Made by a program: the position numbers and the translations under genes. From assembly GCA_000310025.1 (NCBI GenBank), contig FN649747.1:255397-296739 (forward strand): a stretch of 41,343 nucleotides of DNA. Reading direction: 5' to 3'. Position 1 is the first letter of the stretch. Each line of letters starts with the position of its first letter. Below are positions 10,579 through 22,357 of the stretch, piece after piece. The stretch comes from Ectocarpus siliculosus. Lineage: Eukaryota; Sar; Phaeophyceae; Ectocarpales; Ectocarpaceae. The notes beneath the pieces are model-generated. The model worked only from the letters and a program-made list of their open reading frames with translations, was not told the DNA's origin and did no database searches.

Positions 10579-13091
10579 GGTGATTCACAGGCATTGAAGT
10601 TGTCGGTGGAAGGTTCTGGTGGTAGAAGGAGCTTTCTGGTAGCTAGAGCTGTGAATAGTGGAATGAGAGGTCGGGGGAAGTCGTGCTCGTTCTTCACTCC
10701 CATGAACACAATCGGATCTTCAAACGTTTGAGTTCGGTTGAAGTTGTGTGTGGCCAATGGGTGATCTGCAAACAGATGGAAGGCCGAGGAGTTGACCCGA
10801 CTAGCCTTTGACGAAGAGATGAGTTCACACATTTTTTTTGTCTTCCTGCGGGAAAGGTAATTGCATCGTTAAAGAGAAGATACTCGCTGCCATGTTCTCC
10901 AATCACTCTGCATCGATGCGAAGTTGGGTACATCCCTCTTTTCTTGCTCTGTCATACAATAGGTAGAGTATTTCGTTGCCGCCCGCGACGGTAGGCATGA
11001 CTTGAGAGTGCCCACTCATAGTCTCACTCTTCCATTCAAGGACTATTAGAGCACATTGACTACAGTACACTGGGTGATAGAGCATGCACCGGGTTGACTT
11101 AGAGTGACCTGGGATCGTTCCCCTGCTTGTACTGCATTGTAGGAACAATAACCCACACTAGCACCACCGGCCCTTTTTTGCCATCCTGTTCCACCGAGTT
11201 TGGTCTGTGATGGGGCCAACCTCGCCATGCGGAGTTGCTGGCGAAAGGTCGAACGTGCGCGATCCTCAAAGGGCTGGTGTGGGGTCCGACCGAACCGGTC
11301 ATCTGTTGTACACACTCCGCCATCCGATGTCCTAGGCTACTTGCTGCACAGCAGCGCGTTCTTTTCGTAGCTCTACACATCCCCGCCCGCGGTGCAGCTG
11401 ACCAGCAGGTAGGGACCATATAGAGACTGAGACATGAAAGCGGAATATCGGAACCTCAATCTCGGTCATGTGAAGGCAAACGGGGGGGGACCGACATCCC
11501 ATGTGATAATCGTTGAGCATGAGTCTACGTAGGCACATATTACTCGCCGTGCTGATGGCCTTACATGCAGGCACCCGAAAAAATATTTCGAAGCTCCGAG
11601 AGGAAAAGGTGAGCGCACCGAACGTGTCAATGAATGTGGTTGTGGGTTGTGGGAGACAGACAAAGACAACATATGGAGTTCAAGGGCATGGGGTGAATGA
11701 CGGAGGAATCGGGGAGTAAGAAACCCGTTCGAGGAACTCGGCAAGACTTTTTTTGCAGCAAAAATGAATTCGGTTTGGCCTTCGGGTTCAAATGCCTGTT
11801 ATGGACACCCTCGGCAAATCAAAGTTGGTCGCGGATTCGTGTCCCTGGTGATCTCCGTTTCTGATCCATGCGAACAAAGTAACGCACGCACCTTAAACTA
11901 TTCCAATATGTTTGGCACTCGTCTCTCTCCCAGAAGTGAGCGACGAAAAAGTTTCGAAAGCGAACGGGAGGCCAGTAGTGCACAATCCGAGCTTGTGGCT
12001 TCTTCTCCCCCATTGCAACAAGGAGGAGAAGGATCTCCACGCGTTTTGGGCAGTCATCGTGACGTGAGTGTACTCGCGAACTAGAGGCGGAAGCCAAAAT
12101 CGCGCAGGGTAGGCAGGGCTCGACCGCGTGTGGTCTACCTGAGACCGACCAAAGTTCGGGGCACTAGTCTACAGCTGTAGGCCGTTGACGCGTTAGATGA
12201 TTCGCTGTGGGTGGGGGGGGCAGTGCCCGGCGCAAGCCTGCTGTACCTGGACACATACCCCCAGCAAGTAAGGTAGGCGTTTCGTTCTGATTTTTTGTTT
12301 CCTAGGGGAAAAGAGAGTTATAATGAAAAGGATGCCTGGACACGATTTGCTAGAGTACGAAGAAGGAATGCTTGGGGGAGCGTGGAATGAGAAGTGGGGG
12401 GGGGCACATTCTTCTCCCTGGGGTGCATATTGACTTGTTGGCGAAAACCTCCAGAAAGGGTCCCCGGAGACCAAAAGCGGCAAGTGCACGCATCACGGCG
12501 GCTGCGACCCTACGTAAGTGAGAGGCATCTCATGCTGAGACAACATAGGTCTCATGGACGCTGAGCAAAAACATTGCTCCGAACAAGCGACGCGGGCCTT
12601 TACAAGATGGCCTCAAAAGGCAAAAGACCTATGAACAGCCCGTCTTGCCAGCTGCGGCTGCACATGGCCAACCGGCAGCTGCGTAGATCTTGGTCCTTCG
12701 ACTTTTCATTCGTTTGCCCGCGAGTAATCCCATGCCTAACACCGTTGCCAAGGAGCATACAACGATACACCAACCGAAATCGGTGTCATCATCCTGAGGA
12801 AACCGCTACACAGTCCATGCATGTTTCCCGCCAACAGAAACGAACGCAGACGAACAATCAACCTCCTTTTTCTCCCGCATTTCTCATGAGGATTCGGGGA
12901 AGCCAGACTCTTCCGCGCGTTGTGGACTCACCACCGCCCTGCGAGACGACGGCAATGATCCAATCACACACTCCACACCGAGGCAGCGAGTGCAGATAAA
13001 AAAAGACAAACTGTCGAAATCCAACACGAGCTGTAGTCGAAGAGAAGGGAACAGCATTGCGACAACGGAAGAACCCATCTACGCAAGCAAG
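10579..13091. other. Intergenic region, no gene recognised
   Basis: This spans the promoter of the membrane-protein gene and the 3' UTR of the bL9 gene. The sequence nearest 13091 is A/C-rich on the plus strand, as expected for a minus-strand 3' UTR. An open frame at 11764-12084 (plus) is serine-rich and not supported by splice or family evidence. No repeat stands out. Confidence 0.45.
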
Positions 13092-16000
13092 CTAAGCGCT
13101 AGACTGAACCGACATGTCACCAGTCTTCTTCTCCTCCTCCTCCCCGGCCTCTTCCTCCTTCCCAACAACTTGGCGGTTCCCCTTGCCTCCGACGCTCATC
13201 TGCTCCACCACTAACTCCACCTGCACCCACGCCTTCTCCTCGAGTTCCTTGGCGCCGAGCTCCCCCGCGAGGATGGCCGTTTCAGACTCGGACAGCTTCG
13301 TGCGCACCAGCACCGTGTGCTGTCCGACCGTCGTGATCGGCTTCCCGCTCCCCGGGAGCCGTACCTCTTCCTCCGTCACCTCGAACGGTGAGTTCTTTCG
13401 CAGGTAGCCGCTGACATCCTTGGCCCTGGGTTCGCAAGCACGGGGTTGAAACGGCGCGTTCGTGCGTGAGCACCCTGGCTTCACCAATCGGCTGGCCCCA
13501 AGGTAAAAAAAAATGCGAGTACCGTATGTGACACAAGATGTCACAGCCCCTGGACCGATTTTCAGAGCCCAACTACTCCACCGATGTTGAGAGGCAAGGG
13601 TGGGTTTGGAGAGGCTGTGAATGCGCGGTCGAGACTTTTCATTTTCCACTCGGTTGTGATGAGACGATTTCGTGCTAAACGGCCGTGCTTGTTTCGCGCA
13701 TGCAGTCGCTGACATCTTTGGGTTGTTGCTTGTGTGGGCCAGGGTAAAATAGAAAGTCGGGGTACTCTTTTGGTTGTATGCTTGTTTTCCTCATATGATA
13801 TTTGGTGGTGTCGTAAAGGACGCTAGAGTTCTCTTCTTTGCGAAAGACATGCCGTCGGGCGTTTGCGAACAAGTTCCGGTACAAAGGCACAAAAAAGTAG
13901 CTGGTTACGAAGGCAGAGCCTGGACACGAAGCAACGCAAGATGAGCAATCATGCGACCTGTGCTCGGTTTACAAATGACGCAAGATGAGCAATCATGCGA
14001 CCTGTGCTCGGTTTACAAATGATGCATGTTCTTGTTCACCCAATTTTTCACCCAATATGAACACGAAGCTACGCATGGTATCCACCCCTGGATGCATTTG
14101 AGGGCAGCACAAAGAATAAGCAGAGAAGGCGCCACCCTCTCGGCAAGAGATGCAGACGAAATACAACAAAAAATCCGAAAACAGCCGGAATACCAAAGAA
14201 AACGCTCGTGCATGCATTCAAAAAGAGAGCGTTGTCCGGGAGCAGCGAAATTCGGTATGCTTGCCGTTGCGCACTGAACCGCTGAAGCCTACACTCATAC
14301 AGTGCGCCGCACGGGACTGTCAGCTAGGACAAACAGGATCTGTGTCATGCTCAGGGTGAACAGTGCACTCGGCAGCAGTGGCAGAGGCAGCGGCGGAGGC
14401 TGCCGCGCGCGGGCGGGACAACAGAGCCTGCGCCTATATGAAAATGAGGCCGAGAGGAGAGCCTTTCGGATGGCGCGCTAGGTTTTTGGTATTTTTGCAG
14501 CGTCACCTTTGAGACCCCTCACGAGTTGGGGAGGTTTTCGGTGAATACCGCCAGAGCCACATGGTCACCGAAACGTAGTCCCAGAAAGAACGGGAGCATG
14601 CACATGCTGGCAGATCGTTATTGTCAACTGGTCACTCGCAACGCGGGGCGTTCGTACCTTACAGCCTGACCAGGCGTCATCCCTCCTTTCCCCCCTGCCG
14701 GCATGTTTCGCTTCAAGACTATCGTAATGCCCGAGAGCTCCTGTCGGCCTCGCTTCAACGCCTTCAAGGCCGCGGCTCTCTCCTTCTCCGCTGTCTGGAA
14801 TTTGTGCAACACGCAAAACGCGTGAATACCAGCAGGTCGCCAACGACCGTGGTTCACCAAGAACGGCGAAAGGGGGAACCATAAAAAACTCATCGGGCGG
14901 AGGGGAGGTCAACATGTCTGTCAGGTGGTGACTAAGAGACAACGATCAGACAACCAAGCGAGAGGGCTTGATCAACTCGAAGGCATGTACACGCCTTGCC
15001 CTTTCGGCACTACACCACGACTACTGCTGTAGTGGCGTACAACCGGCCTGCGCATTCGAGCGCCTCCTCGCTTCTCTCACCCGATCGACGGCCTCGTACG
15101 CCAGCCTGTTGTCATCGGTGGCGTATATTGCTCTCTTGGAGGGGAACAAGAAGTTTCTCATGAAGCCCCCGCGGATGTCCACGTACTCGCCCCTGTAGCC
15201 CGTCCCGCTGACGTCGTCAGTGAGGATCACCTTGACGGTACTACGGGTGACGGACGCAACGTACAAGCAGTTTTCCAAATCATGTGTGCTTTCTTGTTGG
15301 AGGCACAAAACAGCAGCAGTAGCTCTTTTCAACAACATTTACAGTTTGGGAGAACGTTGAAGACACGTGCGCGCTTGTTTTGCCAAGTCCACGTGCTACA
15401 AACGGGACGCACTACTGCTAGTTTATATGCCCTCTTTCAAAACGGTAGGGGGGCCCGCGGCTCGCTGCAAATGCCCGTGTCGAAGTACAGCGGCAGTACA
15501 CCCCGGCCAGCACGCATACTGCTGTAGTGGACACGGGAGGTAGCCGTTGGGACTCGAGCCACCCGCACAACAGTACCGGAGGAGGCGGAGAGATGGCACC
15601 GTCCTTAACTGTCTTTCAAAGCTAGATTGCTCCACAACCAATTGGGCGTGGAAAGAACCCGATAGGTCTACGAAAGCCCTCGACGAGATGTTTCCAGAGC
15701 CACCATCGAGCTTTGAAAGTCGGTCTACAGCAGCCTCCCTCTACGCACGCCCACGGACGGTGTATGTAATGATTAACTCTGCTTCTTTACACTGCTGCCT
15801 GTAGCGAGACCTCTCGAACCAGGTGTACGTCCATAGGCTCGAAAGGTTTGCTGGAATTTCGCGTCCCCTTTGGGGGGTGTTTCACGGGATACATCACCAT
15901 ACCACCATGCCATGCAAGAACGACTACAGCAGTAGACCTACAGGCGCGGGTGAACTCACAGGCGTGGAGGACCGCAGAATGAAAAAAATGCGGCACAACC

Positions 16001-16286
16001 TCTACAGGAGAGGAGCAGCGAGCGGAGAGCTGCAAAGGCTGCCTTCCTTTAAAGGAACACTCAACCCGGACCAACATATCCACCCTTGCAAGTCCCATGC
16101 TGTAGGCGCATGGTGGTGTATGGTACCAGCCGCGAGTGTCTCATGCGACATCAAAGTTGTAGTGTACAGCAGTACCGCAGTAGCAGTCATGTACATGGCT
16201 GTGTGCGAAAGACTCACCCTAGCTGACGACGTCCTCGAGCGCTTGTTGGCAACAACGCGGTTCGCCGCTCTGCTGACTTCACCCAT
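13092..16286 (-). CDS. bL9 family ribosomal protein, probably mitochondrial, 4 exons
   Basis: Minus-strand exons: 14794-14658 and 13425-13092 are secure, and an exon ending at 15081 (donor CGG|GTGAGA) is secure in its coding part. Its protein, VILTDDVSGTGYRGEYVDIR and onward, has the bL9 N-terminal domain, with the basic GGFMRNFLFPSKRAIYAT segment that binds 23S rRNA. A helical linker (TAEKERAAALKAL) follows, then the bL9 C-terminal domain (AKDVSGYLRKN, VRLPGSGKPITTVGQHTVLV). A charged tail of about 30 residues is extra. The 5' end is uncertain. One option is exon 16286-16218 (MGEVSRAANRVVANKRSR, donor AGG|GTGAGT) spliced in phase 0 to 15230, giving 229 aa with an Arg/Ser-rich, mitochondrial-looking leader. 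The other is an unspliced start at ATG 15338 (MLLKRATAAV). Red-lineage plastid genomes usually keep their own rpl9, so a nuclear copy is more likely mitochondrial; that is an inference. Confidence 0.82.
13495..13585 (-). repeat. Dispersed repeat related to 22850-22925
   Basis: On the minus strand GAAAATCGGTCCAGGGG is followed by a TGNGATNNCT block and then ACATACGGTA. The plus strand at 22870 has the same 17-mer followed by similar spacing and ACATATGGTA. Similarity covers about 60 bp. It lies in the last bL9 intron, just upstream of the last exon. Confidence 0.6.
13936..14023. repeat. Tandem duplication, 44 bp x 2
   Basis: GCAAGATGAGCAATCATGCG begins at 13936 and again at 13980, and both copies continue through GACCTGTGCTCGG to TTACAAATGA. 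The copies are almost identical, so the duplication is recent. It lies in the last bL9 intron (13426-14657). Confidence 0.9.
15022..15031 (+). other. Dispersed 10-mer TACTGCTGTA, copy 3
   Basis: Exact match, in the bL9 intron just downstream of the exon that ends at 15081 on the minus strand. Confidence 0.7.
15517..15526 (+). other. Dispersed 10-mer TACTGCTGTA, copy 4
   Basis: Exact match. A related interrupted form, TACAGCGGCAGTA, sits at 15486-15498. Confidence 0.7.
15925..15934 (-). other. Dispersed 10-mer TACTGCTGTA, copy 5 (complement)
   Basis: TACAGCAGTA on the plus strand, within CTACAGCAGTAG. Confidence 0.7.
16165..16174 (-). other. Dispersed 10-mer TACTGCTGTA, copy 6 (complement)
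   Basis: TACAGCAGTA on the plus strand, just downstream of the candidate first bL9 exon and followed by further GCAGTAGCAG. Confidence 0.7.
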
Positions 16287-17168
16287 GACAAGGGCCGCGC
16301 TCTTCGTAGCAGCATAGACATGATGCCTTCCTGTTAGCAGCCGTGTAGGTGTGGCTCGAGTGCAGCAGGCAGTGTAGTGCACCACTTGACATCTCAAGGG
16401 GTTCTGCGAAGGAGAGGATTCTGGGGGGGGCTCGGCAGATATGGACATATGGACACTGCCGTCCGTGTCCTTGCGGCAGCAGCGACATCAGCTACAACAC
16501 GCAGTCGGCCAGGTGCACCGCGGGAAGAGCGGCGTTTTACCATGTGAGTTATCCGCGGCTTGGTTGATAGGCTTTGGTGTAACAGCCCTGCGGCTTGTTG
16601 GCGGAGCTCTCGAAGTACTGCGGCATGTACTCGAAAAGTCGGATATATTGCAGCAGTGACATTTGGAAATCTTCGCTGAAAGACCCATGCAATTGTACGT
16701 GTCAGCTGTGCACGCAGCAGCAGGCAGGAGCTTATGTAGCAGGAGGGGCACTCGTTACTTCACCAGCTACGACGAAAAACTGCTTCCTCGGGTTCGCAAT
16801 AGCTCGTTCAATCTCTGGGACTGCTGTGCAATGTCTGTGACCCGTCAACTTAAGCATAATAAAGCCCTGCTGCTGCCCCTGCAGATCCTCTCAACAAGTT
16901 ATTTGCTTACACCAACAGCCGGGAGAGTACAGCAGAAAATAGTATAGGAACCATGCAGCAAAGATGTAGTGATGAAGTACTCGGATGCGGGCGCGCCCGC
17001 CTTTGATCTAAATCAGCCAGGCGTAGAAGTCGACTTCCAATCGAGCGAAGCCCGCATGTCTCTGTTTCGCGACAATGCATAGTCTAGACTACGCTACCTA
17101 AAGAGGCTACAGTTCACCTGCTCCTCTTCTCGTTCCTCCCCTGTGTTTCGCGTGTCTTGAAACACATG

Positions 17169-17178
17169 TACAGCAGTA
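17169..17178 (-). other. Dispersed 10-mer TACTGCTGTA, copy 7 (complement)
   Basis: TACAGCAGTA on the plus strand, preceded by CATG, in the bL9/CSN2 divergent interval. Confidence 0.7.
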
Positions 17179-17501
17179 ATCCTATGTCTGTTTTGATACC
17201 GGTATGCGCATGCATAGCGGTCTACAAGATTAAAGGTGGCGCAGCAACGTGTCGGTGCACAACAGCAGCAAGCAGAGGTGCCTGCCACATGGTCGATCGA
17301 AACTAGAGGGAGTCAATTACATAGTGGGTCGCGGAATACAATAATGCCGGTGCGATCCAGCCGATTTCACCAGCATCAATATAATTGTAGCGGGCAACGG
17401 GCACTATTCAGAGTATGAAACGACTTGAAGATTCCATCCGTGCCAGACTATTTCACCGGCTCAATTGTTCCGGGCGACCGACATCGAGCCGGGACCACTA
17501 C

Positions 17502-17511
17502 TACTGCTGTA
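17502..17511 (+). other. Dispersed 10-mer TACTGCTGTA, copy 8
   Basis: Exact match in the context CTACTACTGCTGTAGCGG, about 470 bp upstream of the first visible CSN2 exon. Confidence 0.7.
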
Positions 17512-17979
17512 GCGGGTCTCCATCATGTGTGAACGAAGACGATGCACCACCCTACCCTGCCGTGGGCAACGCACCCGTTGCACACCAATCCAGCACCTAC
17601 CCATCCACGGACAGCGGTCGCGCACGCACCAACCCACTCAACCGGCATACATGCCGTTTTGTGAGCTTGTGCCACAAGTGCAGGTTGTCTACTCATCTTT
17701 GCCGGTTGGTTTTATCAGCAGCAAGAGCTACAGCAGTGGGAGTCGCCGAACATGGCGGTGATGGGGCAGCTGATAACACATGGCCGCCCTTTTGCGGGGC
17801 AGCCGCCTCAATTCAATGTGCAGAACCAACCTGATTTTTCCGTCTATGCCGTTCAAGTTCACCCGCCTTATGTCGGGGCGACCGCCTTATTCAGACAGCC
17901 TTGTTCGGGGACCTCCGCTGCTGTAATGTAGATCGTCGTCTATCTGACGTGAGATAAAAAAAAACGCTGCCAACTTCAG

Positions 17980-20900
17980 GAGCGACGAGGAGGAGGACTA
18001 CGACTTCGAGTACTCGGAAGAGGAACAGGAGGAGACGGACGTCGGGCTCGAGAACAGCTACTACTCAGCCAAGGCGCTCAAGGCGGAAGACCCCAAGGCT
18101 GCGGTGGAAGCCTTTCGAGAGGCAAGAAGAAAAAAACAAGGGCCACAAACGGCGGGGGGGGGGGGGGGAGGGGAGTGTACTCATGTAAAGGCATGTCGTA
18201 GCCGTTGGACCATTGACCTCGCATCTGGGACGGAGCGAAATGCCGGGTTTTCGCCGGCCCAAGCTACAATTCACAAAGATAGAAGCTACTTGTCGTCCTT
18301 GCATTTGCTGCGCCAAACCAGATAGGGACCACGGGGGGGGGGGGTGTACTCAGGAATATAGGCGCCCGCCGCAGTCGTCGTTAGACCATTGACCTCGCAT
18401 CCGGCACGGAACGATATGCTGTTGTTTCGCCGGCCCAGGCTACGTTCACAACAGAAGCTGGTCATGATCCTTGCGTTTGCTGTTCGCGGGATGTAAAGGC
18501 TGTCTGTGTGGCACGTCTCCGGGGACGGGACGGAGAGTGGGGTGTGCCCGTTGTTTTCGATCAGGTCTCCTTTTTTCCCGTCTGGCCAGACTGCCCGGGC
18601 CCGTGTCGGAGCAGTGTCCCTACACTTTTTCCCTATGCAATTTTAGTACACTATTTCCGATACAATTGTAGTACACTATTCCTATACATTTGTAGTGCAC
18701 TATCCTATACAATTGTAGTACACTATTCCCTATACAATTGTAGTACACTACTCCCTATACAATTGTAGTACACTACGCCCTATGCAATTGTAGTACACTA
18801 TTCCCTATAAAATTGCAGTACACTATTCCCTATATTATTGTCGATGCTGGGACGGGGGGGCTGGTGATCTCGCCTTGTCTTGCGTGGATTACAACGTAGA
18901 TTGGTCACATCCCGACCGATCCCCGGACAGACCAAATTCGGGTTGTTTCCCCAAGTGGCAGGGACGTGGTCACGCCACGCGCGAACTTAGCGCTTCGACG
19001 GACAGGTTTTGGGTGGCGTAACAACAGGGGGAGGAGGAGGAGGATAGAGGACCCTCGGGAATCAACATGGAAGCATAAGAGAAGATAACGGTTGTCTCAC
19101 TAGCCGGCGAAAAATTATAAAGTATACGGCCGTTTGCCATACAACATTCCTTTTTTTATCTCTAGGTCGGGAATCTTGCATATCTCATTTGACGCAAGCA
19201 ACTTGCGATCATATCCACGCCGAGACTGTCTGCTCCTAACCTTGGAAGGGCGACCCTTTCTTTTTTGTTTGGTCTCTGCTTTTTGACGCCCAACGATTAT
19301 GGATTGTGTTTAGCGATTGTGCAGATTTCAGTATGCGTAGCGCAGCTCGATTTTTCGTTTTGTTTTCCTGATTTCTTGCGTTCCTTCTCGTCTTCTACGG
19401 GGCAGGTCATGGCGCAGGAGGAGGAGCAAGGGATCTGGGGGTTCAAGGCACTGAAGCAGATGATGAAGCTGCTCTTCAAGATGTCGGCATTCCAAGAGTT
19501 CACGGACTGCTACACGCAGCTGTTGGGTGAGTCGACGAAGAGGCCACCGCGAAAGGTTCTGCTACTTCCGACACTTTTGGCGGTTGTGGTCGTGGTTTCG
19601 TGCCAATCGTCTCTGATTCCCCCATGTACAACTTTTCACCCTTCGACCGTGTCTGGAGCGGTGCTACTCCGGCGGAGATTGATTGCCTTCACGTCTACGA
19701 CAGATCTACGGCAGATCTACGACACACTTATACAGGGAGCAAACGCTCCACCCCCCGACCGGCCGAACAATGGTTTCATGACGCAATTCTTGTTTGGGAC
19801 GCCGACCTTTTCGTTTCACTTAACGCCAACTAAAACCGACGGAAAAATATATAAGGGTATACGAAGGGAGCCGTCTCGCAGAACGTGGGGGAGAAGGGCG
19901 TGAACAGCGTGTTGGACTACGTGTCCTCCTCCAACGACTGGGGCCTTCTCAAGGGCTTCTACGAGCAGACGCTGGATACGCTCAGGCGAGTCTTGCTTCA
20001 TGTTTACATTGCTTCGTGATTGCGATTCGATCTTGGCATGCGTGTTGGGATTTCATGGTCGTGTCGGCCACGTTTTTCGCACCGTTGCGCCTCGTAGGAA
20101 CAACTTGCACCCTCGATCAGTTAACTCCGCAGGTGCAGTCAAACCTCGGCTAAGGACATAACTGGTTATTCGTTTAAACAGGTGTCTTTAAGCCAGGGAA
20201 GTGTCCGTAAGGTTGACACACTCCGCAGGTACAGTGCAGTCAAACCTCGATTAAGGACATAAATGGTTCTTCGTTTAAACAGGTGTCCTTAAGCCGGGGT
20301 GGTTGACACACTCCGCAGGTACAGTCAAACCTCGGTTAAGGGCATAAATGGTTCTTCGTTTAAACAGGTGTCCTTAAGCCGGGGAAGTGTCCTTAAGGTT
20401 GATTCCCTTCGTTGAGTTGGGCATTCTGCGAGCCACCATGCCTGTGAAAAAAAAAAGTTGTCCTTAGCCGGGAGAGTGCCCTTAAAAATGGTGTCCTCAA
20501 CTGGGGGATGACTGTATCGTCGATGGCCCAGCTCTAACTATTTGCCCGCTCTAGCCCCGTCGGTCGCCTTACTGCTACCGCCCTCCCGGCCGTCTCCGCC
20601 TCGTCTCTGTTTGTGTCTGGGTCTCGCGTGACCCAGGGAGCACAAGAACAACAGGCTGTGGTTCAAATGTAACCTGAAGCTGGGACACTTGATGTACGAT
20701 GTGGGGGAGATGGGCAGGCTCCAGAGGATAATCAAGGAATTACTGAAGTGAGAACGATAGAAGGCAGCAGGCGTCGGGGGGGGTACGCGTTGTAAAGCGA
20801 GGTTTGAATCTTAGCCGAACAGGGCACACACCTGTGTCATGCCTACGTGTGATTTTTTTTTACGGGCCGCGACCCTCGTGCATTGGCCATATCTGCCTGT

Positions 20901-22142
20901 TGTTCGCATGCCGATTCAACCAACCGCACTGAGCCGCTCTCCTTATTTACCCGCTGGTATTCATACAGCAATGGAAGGTCTTCATTTTTGATTGAGATTT
21001 TTGTCCGCATCATCCGTGACGTTCATTGTCGTAATGTCTTGTGAGTCGTTGTTCGTGGTCATAGTATTATTAGTGGCGGAGTCCTGGATGTCGTGCGATG
21101 GGACCAGGGACAACCGGCATGCAAGAGGACTTTTTTTTTGCGGCTTCAGGTCCACATGTTGTGCTTACACATTGCGACCCACGCCGCAAAACACGTGTCT
21201 CGTAGCATTAATACCCATGTCGTGTTTTACACGAGTGTGCCGGTTCCACGCAACGTGGATCCTTGGCAAATATTGAGTGTCATGTGAAGGGTAAGAATGG
21301 CGCGGTGCCGAGCGGACGGATGGACGGACCCCTGCAAGACGACGTAGTACTTTCCTGGGACGAACGCGTTGGTTATGTTCCACCCATTTCAGCGGGAGCG
21401 GACGCTTACATTTCCTTTCACGTGTCGTCGTCATCGCTTCTTTTCGCGTTAATTCTCTTGTTTTCGTTTGACGTCGACCGCGATCGATGATGCAGGGCTT
21501 GCAAGGGTTGGAGTTGTCCTCATCTCCTCACCATCGATACGTTACATGTTTGTTTTTGTGATTCGTTGGACGGTGATACATGCAGCGATGATGCAGGGCT
21601 TGCAAGGTTTAGGGTTAGAGTTGTCCTCACCATCGATACGCTTTATGTTTGTTTTGTGTTTCGTTGGATGGTGATACATACGGCGATGATGCAGGGCTTG
21701 CAAGAACGAGGGGAACGGGGACGACGACGACACCAACGCCGTCAAGCGGGGGACGCAGCTGCTCGAGATATTCTCCTTGCAGATCCTCATGCACTCGAGA
21801 CAAAGGGACCAGAAGAAACTGAGGTGTGTTGTCATGCGTGTGGCGCGTGTGCGGGGAGGTTGCGGGGGGTGCCGTGCCGACATGCGCATTGTTCGGGTGT
21901 ATCCCGATCAGGCGCTCTTCATCAGCACATGTTTTGAGCCGTTGATGATGTCCTCCATGAACCCCGCCGTTTCCTCTTTCCCTCCCCACTCCTGTTCGTG
22001 TTCTGCATGTTGGCACCCCGCTTCCGATTCCCGCGGCCGTTTTCTAGTTCGGTCTTTCCCCCTAACACCCTGCGCACGACCTGTCTACCATCTTTGAGCT
22101 TAGCTTCCAAATCATGCTGTAATCGTCGTTGTTTGTTGTTGT

Positions 22143-22188
<46 letters not shown>

Positions 22189-22317
22189 CCTTGGTGTTGT
22201 TGTTGGTGATGGTAGTGGTGACGTTGTCGTTGTTGCTGTTGTTGTTGTCCTTGGTGTTGTTGTTGGTGATGGTGGTGGTGACGTTGTCGTTGTTGCTGTT
22301 GTTGTTGTCGTTGCTGC

Positions 22318-22357
<40 letters not shown>

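Larger units (their letters stand above)
16287..17979. other. Divergent intergenic region between bL9 and CSN2
   Basis: Two genes point away from this interval, so it probably holds both promoters and the missing first exon of CSN2. I see two exact TACTGCTGTA 10-mers (17169 and 17502) and a one-off copy at 17729. I recognise no TATA-type or other core promoter and no convincing exon. Confidence 0.5.

Noticed and set aside
11764-12084. Serine-rich open frame of 106 residues
   Set aside because: No homology, no splice evidence; expected by chance in DNA of this composition.
15031-15081. Longer bL9 exon ending beyond 15081 (VREARRRSNAQ)
   Set aside because: No GT donor in phase 0 downstream, whereas GTGAGA after 15081 fits phase and length.
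18122-18325. Continuation of the CSN2 exon past 18121 ([11 protein letters not shown])
   Set aside because: Does not match the CSN2 family and runs into the G-run repeat; a GC donor at 18122 restores the alignment and phase.
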